Notes: generated from the sequence alone by a model not told the origin. DNA of 42,935 nucleotides from Gammaproteobacteria bacterium UBA4421 (GCA_002389675.1 DGQF01000002.1:1-42935); one strand, 5' to 3'. Counted from the stretch's first letter, positions 1-8,679 are shown. Made by a program: numbers and translations.

Positions 1-251
1 TCGCTCGAGTAATTGGTGCTGATTGGTTAGCGTATCAAGAAATAGGGGATCTCAAGCGAAGCGCCAAAGAGGGCAATCCCGCGGTTGATGAATTTGAATG
101 CTCTGTATTTGATGGCCAATACGTGACTGGTGACATAGATGCCGACTACTTAGGCCGGTTATCCTTGTCCCGAAGAGATAAAATGAAGCAACGGCGTGAC
201 GCAGAATTCCTCCCAGACTCGAACATTCTCGAGCTCCACAACCACGCCTGA
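1..251 (+). CDS. purF: Amidophosphoribosyltransferase, C-terminal end (partial)
   Basis: This is the last 82 or so codons of a gene that begins before the window, read in the frame starting at base 3 and ending in TGA at 249-251. The peptide contains FECSVFDGQYVTGDID and ends in ELHNHA, which matches the typical tail of PurF (the FxCSVFxGxYVTxDVD stretch and a final ELHN-like end). PurF catalyses the first committed step of purine synthesis, transfer of glutamine amide nitrogen to PRPP in the cytoplasm. The catalytic glutaminase and phosphoribosyltransferase domains lie outside the window. The stop falls inside the probable start region of the following MoxR gene, so the two genes overlap by 56 bases if that GTG start is right. 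Confidence 0.85.
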   Translation, partial: ARVIGADWLAYQEIGDLKRSAKEGNPAVDEFECSVFDGQYVTGDIDADYLGRLSLSRRDKMKQRRDAEFLPDSNILELHNHA

Positions 252-1197
252 CTCAGTCAGTGCCTCGAAGGTTCACGTTCGGCAACATGTCGAAGGCTTA
301 ATTGAACATTTGAACGGGGTGCTGCTGGGGAAGGAACAGCAAATTAAACTCGCCCTAGCGTGCTTGTTTGCAGGTGGGCATCTGCTGATAGAAGATCTTC
401 CTGGCATGGGTAAAACGCTGCTCTCGCATGCGCTTGCTAAAGTCTTGGGGTTATCTTACAACCGTATCCAGTTTACCTCAGATGTCTTGCCGTCGGACGT
501 TATGGGCGCCACGATCTTTGATAAATCCAGCGGGCAGTTTCGTTTCGTTGAAGGGCCTTTGTTTGCCCAAGTAGTACTTGCCGACGAAATTAATCGAGCG
601 ACACCTAAGAGTCAAAGCGCGCTGCTTGAGGCTATGGAGGAACGACAGGTCACCAGTGACGGTGTCTCTCGCAAGCTTCCGTCTCCGTTTTTTGTGATCG
701 CAACTCAAAATCCCTCCACACAAGCGGGAACCTTTGCGCTGCCCGAATCACAGCTGGATCGTTTTTTGATGCGAATCGCCCTGGGTTACCCTGAACCTGC
801 AGCAGAACGAGAATTATTAAAGCATGGCGATCGCCGTGCGCTAATCGATCGTATATCGGCAGTTATTGGCCTGAATGCGCTCACTCAGATACAACGCGCT
901 GTGAACAACGTCGGCGTATCCGATTTGTTGGTCGATTATGTACAGCGTTTAACCGCATTTACTCGTCAAAGCAGTGCCTTTGCGTTTGGTTTATCGCCTC
1001 GAGGCGGGCTGGCGTTGGTGCAGAGCGCTAAAGCGTGGGCTCTAATTCATGATAGGGGCCACGTTGTTCCAGAGGATGTTCAGGCGATTTTGCCAGCAGT
1101 AGTCCAGCACAGATTGCGCGGAGCCGCCGACTTTTCTGGACAGGGCGGTGCGGCGCTGGCGCAGAAATTGCTCGCCAATGTCGATGTAGTGGCCTAG
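196..1197 (+). CDS. MoxR family AAA+ ATPase
   Basis: This 333-residue protein is a MoxR-type AAA+ ATPase, a family thought to act as chaperones that mature or activate partner proteins in the cytoplasm. The Walker A motif is PGMGKT (Lys73), Walker B is VVLADEIN (about 126-132), sensor 1 is ATQNP (169-173), and the arginine-containing LSPRGG stretch near 266 fits sensor 2. The GTG start at 196 lies inside purF. The first 28 residues are Ser/Thr-rich and unlike a conserved domain, so the true start may be further downstream, but no better ATG or GTG precedes the conserved part at about residue 31. The next two genes (DUF58 and transglutaminase) form the common MoxR-DUF58-TgpA operon. Confidence 0.9.
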   Translation: MTQNSSQTRTFSSSTTTPDSVSASKVHVRQHVEGLIEHLNGVLLGKEQQIKLALACLFAGGHLLIEDLPGMGKTLLSHALAKVLGLSYNRIQFTSDVLPSDVMGATIFDKSSGQFRFVEGPLFAQVVLADEINRATPKSQSALLEAMEERQVTSDGVSRKLPSPFFVIATQNPSTQAGTFALPESQLDRFLMRIALGYPEPAAERELLKHGDRRALIDRISAVIGLNALTQIQRAVNNVGVSDLLVDYVQRLTAFTRQSSAFAFGLSPRGGLALVQSAKAWALIHDRGHVVPEDVQAILPAVVQHRLRGAADFSGQGGAALAQKLLANVDVVA

Positions 1198-1211
1198 CAG
1201 CTGAAGACGAG

Positions 1212-2189
1212 GTGAGGTTTCCGGAGTTGAAAGCGGCCCCAGGCATCGAGCGCCGTGGCTTTAACGCCTGGCTTGCACGACGTATTCCGCCGAGCACGCG
1301 GATAACCTTGAGCCAAGTTAATATTTTCATTTTCCCGACCCGCTCAGGGTTCATTTTTGGGGTCCTGCTACTGACACTTTTGGTAGGTGCCATCAATTAT
1401 CAGAATAGTCTGGTTTATGCTTTAGTTTTTATGCTCAGCAGCATTTTCCTGATTACGATTTTGCACACCTTTAGAAATCTCTCAGGTTTAAGTCTCGAAG
1501 TATGTGAGGTACGCAGCGGTTTTGTCGGCGAAGACATCGAATTTTCGGTGCGGGTTGAACGTTCCAAGGGAGAAGGGCGCGAAGGTATAGAAATTGGTTG
1601 GCCAGGCGGTTACAAACAGTCAGTCGAGCTCTTTGACGAACAAGCCACGACCGTCAGGCTCTACTTAAATGCACATGCGCGAGGGTGGTTAATTCCCGGA
1701 CGGCTATTGGTTGAAACATGTTATCCGTTGGGTTTGCTGCGTGCCTGGACATGGGTAGATCTCAAAGCGCAGGGTCTGATATTTCCTAAGCCTATTTTTG
1801 ACCAAAGCCATAATTCAACGTTGAGTGGACAACGCGATGACGGCGTCTTAGTTGACCCCCTGGGAAGTGATGATTTTGTCGATCTGCGCGAGTATGTTCC
1901 TGGGGACCCGATCAAAAACATACTTTGGCCAACCTATGCGCGCACTGGGGAGCTGGCGGTTAAACGCTATGCCAGCTACCTGGAGCCTCGCTTGTGGTTT
2001 GATTTTGCAGAACTACCAGGTGATGCCGAAGAAAAACTGAGCCGTTTGGCGGGCTTGGCTATCAGCGCAACGCAAAGCGAAAGAGAATTTGGTGCGCGCC
2101 TACCTCAATTGGAGATTGCGCCAGGCATTGGCGAGATGCACCTCAACGCCTTTTTACGCGAACTGGCATTGTATGGCCATCCAAGGTAG
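1212..2189 (+). CDS. DUF58 domain protein
   Basis: This 325-residue protein belongs to the DUF58 family, whose members are almost always encoded beside MoxR ATPases; a direct biochemical function is not established. Two hydrophobic spans lie near residues 45-85 (GFIFGVLLLTLLVGAINY and LVYALVFMLSSIFLIT), placing it in the inner membrane. The family signature is visible as REYVPGDPIKNILW followed by YARTGELAVKRY (about residues 226-252). The start is GTG at 1212, 14 bases after the MoxR stop. The end overlaps the next gene by 17 bases, which suggests translational coupling. It probably works with the ATPase and the transglutaminase on a shared membrane or envelope substrate; that substrate cannot be read from the sequence. 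Confidence 0.88.
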   Translation: MRFPELKAAPGIERRGFNAWLARRIPPSTRITLSQVNIFIFPTRSGFIFGVLLLTLLVGAINYQNSLVYALVFMLSSIFLITILHTFRNLSGLSLEVCEVRSGFVGEDIEFSVRVERSKGEGREGIEIGWPGGYKQSVELFDEQATTVRLYLNAHARGWLIPGRLLVETCYPLGLLRAWTWVDLKAQGLIFPKPIFDQSHNSTLSGQRDDGVLVDPLGSDDFVDLREYVPGDPIKNILWPTYARTGELAVKRYASYLEPRLWFDFAELPGDAEEKLSRLAGLAISATQSEREFGARLPQLEIAPGIGEMHLNAFLRELALYGHPR

Positions 2190-4194
2190 CCCCTTAGCAC
2201 AAGTACTTGCCTATCAAATACCTAGGAATAGCCTTGCACTTCTGATGGTGGCGCAGTTGGTTGTGCTTGCGCCTTTGGTGATACACGTCTCGCCTTGGAT
2301 TGTTGGCGTATACCTTGTGTGTGGCTTGTGGCGCTGGCAAGTCTATGTTGGCCGTTGGAATTATCCTGTGGGTGCAGTCAAATCGCTCCTGGTCATAGCG
2401 GCCGTTGTTGGTCTTTTCTTCAGCGGTTTCCAATCGTACAGTCTTGAGGCGGGCACCTCACTGCTGGTGCTTGCTTTCGCCTTGAAACTACTCGAAATGA
2501 AAAAATATCGGGATGCATACCTGGTTATTTATCTGAGCTATTTTTTAATTGCGATTGCTTTTTTGTTTGACCAATCTCTCCTTTTGACCTGTTATGCGAT
2601 GTTTTCTCTGATTGTGGTGACGGCTGCGATGGTCGGCATGAATCAACGCCAGGCAAAGGTTCGCCCGGCAGCCTCGTTGCGGCTCGCTGCGATATTGATT
2701 GGACAGGCAATACCGTTGACGTTGGTATTGTTTCTATTGTTTCCTCGTGCTGCTCCCCTTTGGTCAATACCCCTACCTTCCGCTGCAACAACGGGCATCA
2801 GCGACCGATTGACACCCGGTGATATTGCCAATCTCATTCAGTCCGATGACATCGCTTTTCGTGTCATGTTTGAGGGGAATGTGCCGCCTCAGCGAGAATT
2901 ATATTGGCGAGGGTTGGTCTACTCGCAATTCGCGGACGGCACCTGGACAATGAACAAAAATGCCAAACCGCAGGTGAGCTTAGGGCGACAGGGCAGGGGC
3001 ACAGCATATGATGTCTTTCTGGAGCCAACACAAAGTAAATGGTTATTCACTCTGGATACGCCTGTCGAATATGGTCGCCGTCAGCAATTACTTTCAGATT
3101 TTCGGCTGGTAAACGCAGATCCGGTACTATCAGTACTTAGATATCGCATCGTCAGTGATGCCACGAAAATCTTGGATCCATCGATTGATGACGCCCTGCG
3201 TGCAAGTGAAACCGTTTTGCCTGCTAAAGACAACCCGCGGTTAAGAGCTTACGCCACTGAAATTTATGAGCGTAGCGGCCGCAATGCATCGCTGATGGCC
3301 AATGTATTGTTAACAGAGATTCGAAAATCTCCTTTTCATTACACACTAAAGCCCCCACAGTTATCGCCAATCAATAGTATTGATGAATTCTGGTTTGACC
3401 AACAAAAAGGGTTTTGCACCCACTATGCAGGTGCTTTCGTATTTGCCTTACGTGCTGTAGGCATACCCGCACGGGTCGTGGGTGGCTATCAGGGTGGCGA
3501 AATTAATCCGGTGACCGGACATTTTGTTGTTCGACAATTTGATGCGCACGCGTGGGCTGAAGTATGGCTGGAGGGTTCTGGCTGGACACGCTACGATCCG
3601 ACGAACGCTGTTGCTCCAGCACGGGTAGAGCGGGGTTTGCGGGCCGCGTTGTCTAATTCAGATCGAACGTCACTGTCTTTTCTGACCGTTGCACGCCTTG
3701 ATGATCAAAGCCTATTCGGCAGTACATTAAAGTTCATTGATTCTTTGGAGCACCTTTGGAACTTGAGCGTGGTCGGTTATGACGTGGCAGCACAGGCTGA
3801 TTTGCTCACCAAACTACTGGGTCGTGTGACGCCCGTTCGTGTTGGTTTAGCCTTATTCGTCGGTGGGGGAATCAGCGTATTGTTGGTGGTGGGGGTACTA
3901 TTTTTTAGGCGGCGACACGCCGCGCGTAATGCCGCCGAGCAAGTATTTCAGAACTTTTGTGCTCAACTGGCACGTCAAGGCTATGACCGAGCCATTCATG
4001 AAACCCCTGCTGAATATATCTCTCGACTAGGGACCATTGCCCAGATCAATCCGAAGCCTTTGATTTTGCAATTACATGCGCATTTATACGATCCGGAATT
4101 TGAGTCAAACCGCAAGGCTTTGAGCGAACTGCGCAAGGAATTTAGAAAACTGAGATTTAAACTTGCGTTCAGCACCACTGTGCAAGCATCCTAA
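2173..4194 (+). CDS. TgpA-type membrane transglutaminase-like protein
   Basis: This 673-residue protein has several N-terminal transmembrane spans (first ~200 residues), a periplasmic transglutaminase-like core, another span near 585-610 (VGLALFVGGGISVLLVVGV) and a cytoplasmic DUF4129-like tail. The papain-like triad is visible: Cys415 in KGFCTHYAG, His459 in DAHAWAEVW and Asp475 in TRYDPTN. This is the architecture of Pseudomonas TgpA (DUF3488 plus transglutaminase domain), which is essential in that genus. I chose the ATG at 2173 because the protein there begins just before the first hydrophobic span; a longer frame from 2089 would sit wholly inside the DUF58 gene. It is the last gene of the MoxR operon. 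Confidence 0.9.
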   Translation: MAIQGSPLAQVLAYQIPRNSLALLMVAQLVVLAPLVIHVSPWIVGVYLVCGLWRWQVYVGRWNYPVGAVKSLLVIAAVVGLFFSGFQSYSLEAGTSLLVLAFALKLLEMKKYRDAYLVIYLSYFLIAIAFLFDQSLLLTCYAMFSLIVVTAAMVGMNQRQAKVRPAASLRLAAILIGQAIPLTLVLFLLFPRAAPLWSIPLPSAATTGISDRLTPGDIANLIQSDDIAFRVMFEGNVPPQRELYWRGLVYSQFADGTWTMNKNAKPQVSLGRQGRGTAYDVFLEPTQSKWLFTLDTPVEYGRRQQLLSDFRLVNADPVLSVLRYRIVSDATKILDPSIDDALRASETVLPAKDNPRLRAYATEIYERSGRNASLMANVLLTEIRKSPFHYTLKPPQLSPINSIDEFWFDQQKGFCTHYAGAFVFALRAVGIPARVVGGYQGGEINPVTGHFVVRQFDAHAWAEVWLEGSGWTRYDPTNAVAPARVERGLRAALSNSDRTSLSFLTVARLDDQSLFGSTLKFIDSLEHLWNLSVVGYDVAAQADLLTKLLGRVTPVRVGLALFVGGGISVLLVVGVLFFRRRHAARNAAEQVFQNFCAQLARQGYDRAIHETPAEYISRLGTIAQINPKPLILQLHAHLYDPEFESNRKALSELRKEFRKLRFKLAFSTTVQAS

Positions 4195-4224
4195 CGGCCA
4201 GACGTTTACATTTAATTGACTCGC

Positions 4225-4656
4225 ATGGCCCAGCCAAAACGTACACCCTGCGTGGGTATTTGTTCGACCACCTATGGAGATTTGGTTTGCCGTGGCTGCA
4301 AACGCTTCGCGCATGAAATTGTGCAATGGAATGGCTATACAGGCGCTCAACAAGCGGTCATCTGGCAGCGCCTGAACCAATTACGCGACGACGTTGTCGC
4401 CAGTCATCTGACAATTGTCGATCAGGCTCGCTTTTCATCGGCATGTCATCAGGCCAAGTGCGACTCGGTTTCAAATCTGACAGCCGCCTATCAAGTCATG
4501 CGTCACTTGGTTGGTATGAATATGGGTCTAGTTCAGGCAGGACTGGCTGCAAAGGATCCTGATGCCACTGCACTTAGCATCCTCAAAGCGGTAGATGCAG
4601 AATTGTACGCCCGTTCTATGGCGCATTACGAACGCAATTTTAAGGTCCCTTTATGA
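4225..4656 (+). CDS. DUF1289 family protein with C-terminal extension
   Basis: The first ~55 residues carry the DUF1289 signature: PCVGICSTTYGDLVCRGCKR followed by ExxxW, giving a four-cysteine CxxxC...CxxC pattern likely to bind a metal. The family's role is unknown. The protein is 143 residues from the ATG at 4225; a TTG three codons upstream (4216) is also possible. Most DUF1289 proteins I know are short, so the ~85-residue helical tail here, with two further cysteines in SSACHQAKC, is a variation. The stop overlaps the miaE start in an ATGA, which couples the two and hints at a role in tRNA modification or iron supply; this is inference from position only. Confidence 0.8.
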   Translation: MAQPKRTPCVGICSTTYGDLVCRGCKRFAHEIVQWNGYTGAQQAVIWQRLNQLRDDVVASHLTIVDQARFSSACHQAKCDSVSNLTAAYQVMRHLVGMNMGLVQAGLAAKDPDATALSILKAVDAELYARSMAHYERNFKVPL

Positions 4657-5261
4657 GTCGCATTGACGTCACTGCGGTGGTTAGTTTTTTGCACGTCTCC
4701 ACACCGGATAGCTGGTTGGAATCTGCTGGCGCAAATTTGAGTGTGCTGCTTGTTGATCATGCCAACTGTGAAAAAAAAGCGGCGAGCACGGCCCTCAGTA
4801 TGATCTACCGGTATGTAAATCACCCTAACTTGCTGCATAAAATGTCGCGCTTAGCTCGTGAAGAACTGCGGCACTTTGAGCAGGTGCTGACCTTGATGAC
4901 GGACCAAGGCATTAAGTACGTCCAATTGCAGGCGTCGCGGTATGCGGGAGAGTTGCATACGTTGGTGTCCAAACATGAACCCCAGCGGTTAGTTGATCTG
5001 CTGATTCTAGGTGCTGTTGTCGAAGCGCGATCCTGCGAAAGATTCGTCAAACTCACAGGCGTTCTGCCTGACCCAATAGCCCATCTTTATCGACAGCTGG
5101 TGCAGTCCGAAGCCCGCCATTTTATGGACTATCTTGATCTGGCCCGAGAATTCTCAAATCAAGATATCGATGATCGCATTCGTTTTTTTCTCGACAAAGA
5201 AGCTCATTTAATCACCACGCCTGATCCCGACTTCAGATTTCATAGCGGCGTGCCAAGCTGA
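4653..5261 (+). CDS. miaE: tRNA-(ms2io6A)-hydroxylase MiaE
   Basis: This 202-residue protein is a ferritin-like non-haem diiron monooxygenase that hydroxylates the isopentenyl group of ms2i6A37 in tRNAs reading UNN codons. The diiron ligands can be placed as Glu40 (NCEKKA), Glu71 and His74 (EELRHFE), Glu124 (VVEARSCER) and Glu153 and His156 (SEARHF), the usual two ExxH-type helical pairs. The start ATG overlaps the stop of the DUF1289 gene. The end overlaps the end of the oppositely oriented lpxH by 29 bases. The enzyme acts after MiaA and MiaB, neither of which is in the window. Confidence 0.93.
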   Translation: MSRIDVTAVVSFLHVSTPDSWLESAGANLSVLLVDHANCEKKAASTALSMIYRYVNHPNLLHKMSRLAREELRHFEQVLTLMTDQGIKYVQLQASRYAGELHTLVSKHEPQRLVDLLILGAVVEARSCERFVKLTGVLPDPIAHLYRQLVQSEARHFMDYLDLAREFSNQDIDDRIRFFLDKEAHLITTPDPDFRFHSGVPS

Positions 5262-5949
5262 AACATTCAAGGGAGAAACTGCTTCCATTCTGCCGACAAA
5301 GCCATCCGCAATGCATCCATGCGCCCATCACTAGGCGCAGAAAATTGTCATGTTCATGACGTCCGGGTCGGTGTGTATGCCCATGAATCAAGGTATGGGC
5401 GCCGTAGTGGGACATTAATGCCTGGGTTGCTTTAGCGTTCACGTCCATTATATTGGTGGGTTTATTGGCGTTACTGGAGCGGCTCTGCGCTCGCAAACCA
5501 GCCCCAAAAACTTTTCGCTCGTTCAAGGTTTTTTGAAGAATTTCCGCCTGCCACTGAGGGTCTCGTAATGTCTGTCGTAAACGCTGATAGGATAAGTCGT
5601 CCGTACAGAGCGTGTCGCCGTGGCACAACAAGATTCCGTCGGTGGTGAGAAATGGGTCAGCCAACATTGTCACCCCAGTTGCGCCAGTAAATGCCTCGCC
5701 AAATAAGAAGTCGCGATTACCGTGCATAATGAAAACGGGACAGTCGGCGGTGGTTGATCGCAGGACTTGCTTCAAGGCAGCGGCGATTTTTGAATCATCA
5801 TCGTCCCCAATCCACATTTCGACGAGGTCTCCTAAAATATAAATTTCATCGACTCGCCTGGCTTCCTGTTGGAGGCACTCCTTGAAACGTAAGAACGCAC
5901 CCGTATCCTCACACAGCAGGTGAAGATCAGATAAAAACAATCGCTTCAT
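5233..5949 (-). CDS. lpxH: UDP-2,3-diacylglucosamine diphosphatase LpxH
   Basis: LpxH cleaves UDP-2,3-diacylglucosamine to lipid X and UMP at the inner face of the cytoplasmic membrane, the fourth step of lipid A synthesis. The 238-residue protein matches the family length and has all metallophosphoesterase motifs: SDLHL (Asp8, His10), [11 protein letters not shown] (Asp41), HGNRD (Asn78), CHGDT (His110) and HGHTHRP (His189, His191). TLCTDD and IMDVN are LpxH-specific stretches. I chose the ATG at 5949 because it begins [11 protein letters not shown] like the family; the frame continues 96 bases upstream inside folD without homology. It overlaps the folD stop in ATGA, so the two are cotranscribed and coupled. 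Confidence 0.95.
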   Translation of the reverse strand: MKRLFLSDLHLLCEDTGAFLRFKECLQQEARRVDEIYILGDLVEMWIGDDDDSKIAAALKQVLRSTTADCPVFIMHGNRDFLFGEAFTGATGVTMLADPFLTTDGILLCHGDTLCTDDLSYQRLRQTLRDPQWQAEILQKTLNERKVFGAGLRAQSRSSNANKPTNIMDVNAKATQALMSHYGAHTLIHGHTHRPGRHEHDNFLRLVMGAWMHCGWLCRQNGSSFSLECFSLARRYEI

Positions 5950-6806
5950 GACAAACCCATGGTGGCTTTTGCGGCTTGTAACGTATTTTGCAATAGAGCA
6001 ATTCGCGTCATCGGTCCAACCCCGCCGGGTACAGGGGTAATCCAAGAGGCGACCTGTTTGACCGCTTCAAACTGCACGTCACCGAGAAGTTTGTTGTTTG
6101 GACCACGCGTAATTCCGACATCTATGACAACCGCGCCGGGTTTAATCCACTGTGCGGGTACCAGGTCCGGTCGACCGACCGCGGAAATTACAATATCAGC
6201 ATGTTTAACTTTCGATTGAATATCCTGAGTGAATTTGTGCGCCATGGTGACCGTTGCGCCTGCTAATAACAGCTCAAGACCCATCGGCCGCCCGACATGG
6301 TTAGAAGCTCCGATAATTGCGGCATCTTGGCCTTTGAAAGTGCATCCAACATGCTCGAGCAATAACATTACTCCTTTTGGTGTGCAGCTGCGCATGGCCG
6401 GGCGGCGCAGGGCCAGGAGACCGATATTGTAAGCGTGAAAACCGTCCACATCTTTTTCGGGACTGATGCTATCGATGATACGTGCTTCGTCAATATGCGC
6501 GGGCAGGGGCGTTTGCACCAGTATACCGTCGATCGTGGGATCAGAATTTAGAGATGCGATACGTGCCTCAAGATCTTGCTGAGTGACATTTGCGCTGAGG
6601 TGCTGAACAATTGAATGAAAACCAACTTCATCACAATCTCGCCGTTTACCTCTAACATATACCTCTGATGCAGGATCGTTACCGACCAATAAGACCGCGA
6701 GCCCCGGCAAACGGCGGCCTTGGGCGCTCCATTGCTCAACTTCTTGCGCAATTTCTTGTCTCAGAGACTTAGCGATGGCATTGCCATCAATGATTTGTGC
6801 TGACAT
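5946..6806 (-). CDS. folD: Bifunctional methylene-THF dehydrogenase/cyclohydrolase FolD
   Basis: FolD interconverts 5,10-methylene-THF and 10-formyl-THF in the cytoplasm, feeding purine, fMet and methionine synthesis. The 286-residue protein is family length and shows the catalytic Tyr50-xxx-Lys54 pair (EVYVRGK), the conserved [10 protein letters not shown] and the closing motif [19 protein letters not shown]. It is read leftward from near the tRNA promoter region and is followed by lpxH with an ATGA overlap. In Pseudomonas, as I recall, ppiB, glnS and cysS lie between lpxH and folD; here they are absent and the two genes abut. Confidence 0.97.
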   Translation of the reverse strand: MSAQIIDGNAIAKSLRQEIAQEVEQWSAQGRRLPGLAVLLVGNDPASEVYVRGKRRDCDEVGFHSIVQHLSANVTQQDLEARIASLNSDPTIDGILVQTPLPAHIDEARIIDSISPEKDVDGFHAYNIGLLALRRPAMRSCTPKGVMLLLEHVGCTFKGQDAAIIGASNHVGRPMGLELLLAGATVTMAHKFTQDIQSKVKHADIVISAVGRPDLVPAQWIKPGAVVIDVGITRGPNNKLLGDVQFEAVKQVASWITPVPGGVGPMTRIALLQNTLQAAKATMGLS

Positions 6807-6843
6807 AACTGCTCCGAAAATCTCATTCTACGTATTAATGCCT

Positions 6844-6871
6844 TTGACCGCAGTAACTCACGGTGTATTAT
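6844..6871 (+). promoter_or_regulatory. Sigma-70 promoter of the tRNA cluster
   Basis: TTGACC at 6844-6849 and TATTAT at 6866-6871 are separated by 16 bases. They are followed by a GC-rich discriminator (GCCGCGC) directly before tRNA-Pro at 6881. Near-consensus hexamers plus a GC-rich discriminator are the known hallmark of growth-rate and ppGpp-controlled stable-RNA promoters. This is by inspection only. Confidence 0.65.
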
Positions 6872-6880
6872 GCCGCGCAT

Positions 6881-6957
6881 CGGGGTATAGCGCAGTCTGG
6901 TAGCGCGCCTGCTTTGGGAGCAGGATGTCGGGAGTTCGAATCTCTCTACCCCGACCA
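6881..6957 (+). tRNA. tRNA-Pro (anticodon TGG)
   Basis: The 77-base cloverleaf has acceptor arms CGGGGTA and TACCCCG, anticodon stem CCTGC/GCAGG around loop TTTGGGA (anticodon TGG), a TTCGAAT T-loop and an encoded CCA end. It decodes CCN-type proline codons and is the first of three tRNAs in the cluster. Confidence 0.95.
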
Positions 6958-6991
6958 AATTAGTCGCAGTGTGATCGTTTGAGAAGTTAGA

Positions 6992-7068
6992 GCGCCTGTA
7001 GCTCAACTGGATAGAGCATCGCCCTTCTAAGGCGAGGGTTGAAGGTTCGAGTCCTTCCAGGCGTACCA
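6992..7068 (+). tRNA. tRNA-Arg (anticodon TCT)
   Basis: The 77-base cloverleaf has acceptor strand GCGCCTG pairing with CAGGCGT (the first pair is a G-T wobble), anticodon loop CTTCTAA (anticodon TCT), T-loop TTCGAGT and an encoded CCA. It reads AGA/AGG arginine codons. It lies 34 bases after tRNA-Pro, so the two are likely cut from one transcript. Confidence 0.94.
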
Positions 7069-7152
7069 AATTCGTCGGCGATCCAAAATGAACCATAATA
7101 TGGTCTAGCGAATCATTTGCCTCACGCATATAATTCGGCCCCTCTAAGCGAT

Positions 7153-7229
7153 GGTGGGCGTAGCTCAGTTGGTAGAGCTCCGGGTTGTGATCCCGGCGGT
7201 CGTGGGTTCAAGCCCCATCGTCCACCCCA
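7153..7229 (+). tRNA. tRNA-His (anticodon GTG)
   Basis: Acceptor strand GTGGGCG pairs with CGTCCAC. The anticodon loop is TTGTGAT (anticodon GTG), flanked by CCGGG/CCCGG, and the T-loop is TTCAAGC. I include the extra G at 7153 (G-1), which faces C73 as in bacterial tRNA-His and is needed by histidyl-tRNA synthetase. CCA is encoded at 7227-7229. Confidence 0.94.
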
Positions 7230-7243
7230 TTTCTTATCTCTCA

Positions 7244-7258
7244 ATACACTCAGTGTAT
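7244..7258. other. Perfect dyad between tRNA-His and tig
   Basis: ATACACT-C-AGTGTAT is a perfect 7+1+7 inverted repeat, 14 bases past the tRNA CCA and 71 bases before tig. It could fold as a 5-bp hairpin or act as an operator. No T-run follows it, so it does not look like a Rho-independent terminator. Role unknown. Confidence 0.35.
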
Positions 7259-7329
7259 GGTGGGAACATGACGTTGGGCGTATTAGGGCCGACACCAAAA
7301 ACCTGTAATAAAAAGATAGCAAAAGCGAA

Positions 7330-8679
7330 ATGAACGTATCAATTGAAACTTTGACCGGCCTGGAGCGTCGTTTAACCATAGCGCTTCAAAGCGAGAATTT
7401 TGAATCGCAAATCACTCAGCGTCTGCAGGATGCGCGCACCAAGGTTCGAATACCCGGTTTCAGACCCGGTAAAGTACCAATGAAGGAAGTGCGCCGTCGT
7501 TATGGTCAAGCCATACGGGCGGAGGTTGCTGGTGAGCTCATGCAGTCCAGTTTTGTCTCCGCCATTCAGCAGGAGGACCTCAACCCTGCAGGATCACCCA
7601 GTTTAGATGTACTGAAAATGGATCCGGGCATCGACTTCGAGTTTACAGCTACCTTTGAAGTCTTTCCTAATGTAGTTATTGGTGATCTGGGTCAGTTACA
7701 GGTGCGTCAAGCGCAGGCTGAGATTACTGAAGACGACATGAAAATTATGGTGGATAAGCTCGTCGAGCAGCGCACCGTTTTTGAGCTCGTAGAGCGACCA
7801 GCGGCAGCCGGCGATCAGGTTAAAGCCGATTTTAGCGCAACGCTGGAGGGCGAAGCAGTTGAAGGTACCGAGGGCACCGATTCGGAATTCCGACTGGGTT
7901 CGGGGCAAATGATCGAAGATTTTGATCAGGGCGTTCAGGGCGCGAGTGCAGGGGAAACTGTGCAATTCGACGCAACATTCCCCGATGACTATCGGGCCGA
8001 AGATTTGCAAGGAAAAACAGTGCAATTCAGCGTCTCGGTTAAAGAAGTTAAGCAGGCGGTCGTACCTGAGTTAAACGATGAATTTTTCAAAGAGTTTGGC
8101 GTTGAAGACGGCGGCCAAGAGGCGTTCATGACGGACGTGCGTGAAAACATGGCGCGAGAACTCGAAAGTGCTGTCAATAATCAGGTTAAACAACAAGTTA
8201 TGGATAAACTTGGAGACCTGCACGAATTCCATTTGCCCAAGGCGGTAGTGCAACGAGAAATTGATGCCCTAAAGGAACAAATGTTGGGGCAATTTCAAAT
8301 GACCGGCCCCGGCCCTAAGCCAGATTTGCCCAACGAACTCTTCCAGGAGCAGGCCGAAAAGCGGGTCAAAGTGGGTCTGGTGGTCAACGAAGTGATTCGC
8401 AGCGAATCTCTGGTGGTCGACCAAGCAATGCTCGACGCTCGGTTGGAAGATATTGCCTCGCAATACGGGGAGCCGGAACAGGTGATTAGTTGGTATCGGA
8501 GCAACCCGGATCAACTGCAAAATATAGAGATGGGTGTGCTAGAAGAGCAAGTTGTGCAGCACATCATGACCCAATCCCAGGTGGAAGTTGTAGAATGCTC
8601 ATACGCTGACGCCATCAGTGGCAAGGCGGTTGAGGTTAAAGAAGAACCATCAGCAGATAACACAGCCACTGAAACGTGA
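7330..8679 (+). CDS. tig: Trigger factor, ribosome-bound chaperone
   Basis: Trigger factor docks beside the ribosomal exit tunnel on protein L23, shields nascent chains and has peptidyl-prolyl isomerase activity. The 449-residue protein is family length. The ribosome-binding signature GFRPGKVP sits at residues 43-50, the FKBP-like domain spans roughly 150-245 (GDQVKADFSATLEGE and so on) and the helical C-terminal arms follow. The ATG at 7330 begins MNVSIETLTGLERRL, as the family does. It stands first in the tig-clpP-clpX-lon order that is conserved across many bacteria. No terminator is visible between tRNA-His and tig, so some readthrough from the tRNA promoter is possible. Confidence 0.97.
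   Translation: MNVSIETLTGLERRLTIALQSENFESQITQRLQDARTKVRIPGFRPGKVPMKEVRRRYGQAIRAEVAGELMQSSFVSAIQQEDLNPAGSPSLDVLKMDPGIDFEFTATFEVFPNVVIGDLGQLQVRQAQAEITEDDMKIMVDKLVEQRTVFELVERPAAAGDQVKADFSATLEGEAVEGTEGTDSEFRLGSGQMIEDFDQGVQGASAGETVQFDATFPDDYRAEDLQGKTVQFSVSVKEVKQAVVPELNDEFFKEFGVEDGGQEAFMTDVRENMARELESAVNNQVKQQVMDKLGDLHEFHLPKAVVQREIDALKEQMLGQFQMTGPGPKPDLPNELFQEQAEKRVKVGLVVNEVIRSESLVVDQAMLDARLEDIASQYGEPEQVISWYRSNPDQLQNIEMGVLEEQVVQHIMTQSQVEVVECSYADAISGKAVEVKEEPSADNTATET

Noticed and set aside
6761..7379. Several open frames of 60-122 codons across the tRNA cluster
   Set aside because: They read through tRNA genes; the familiar 'RLEGLEPST' and 'GVERFELPTS' type peptides are well-known false proteins made from tRNA sequence.
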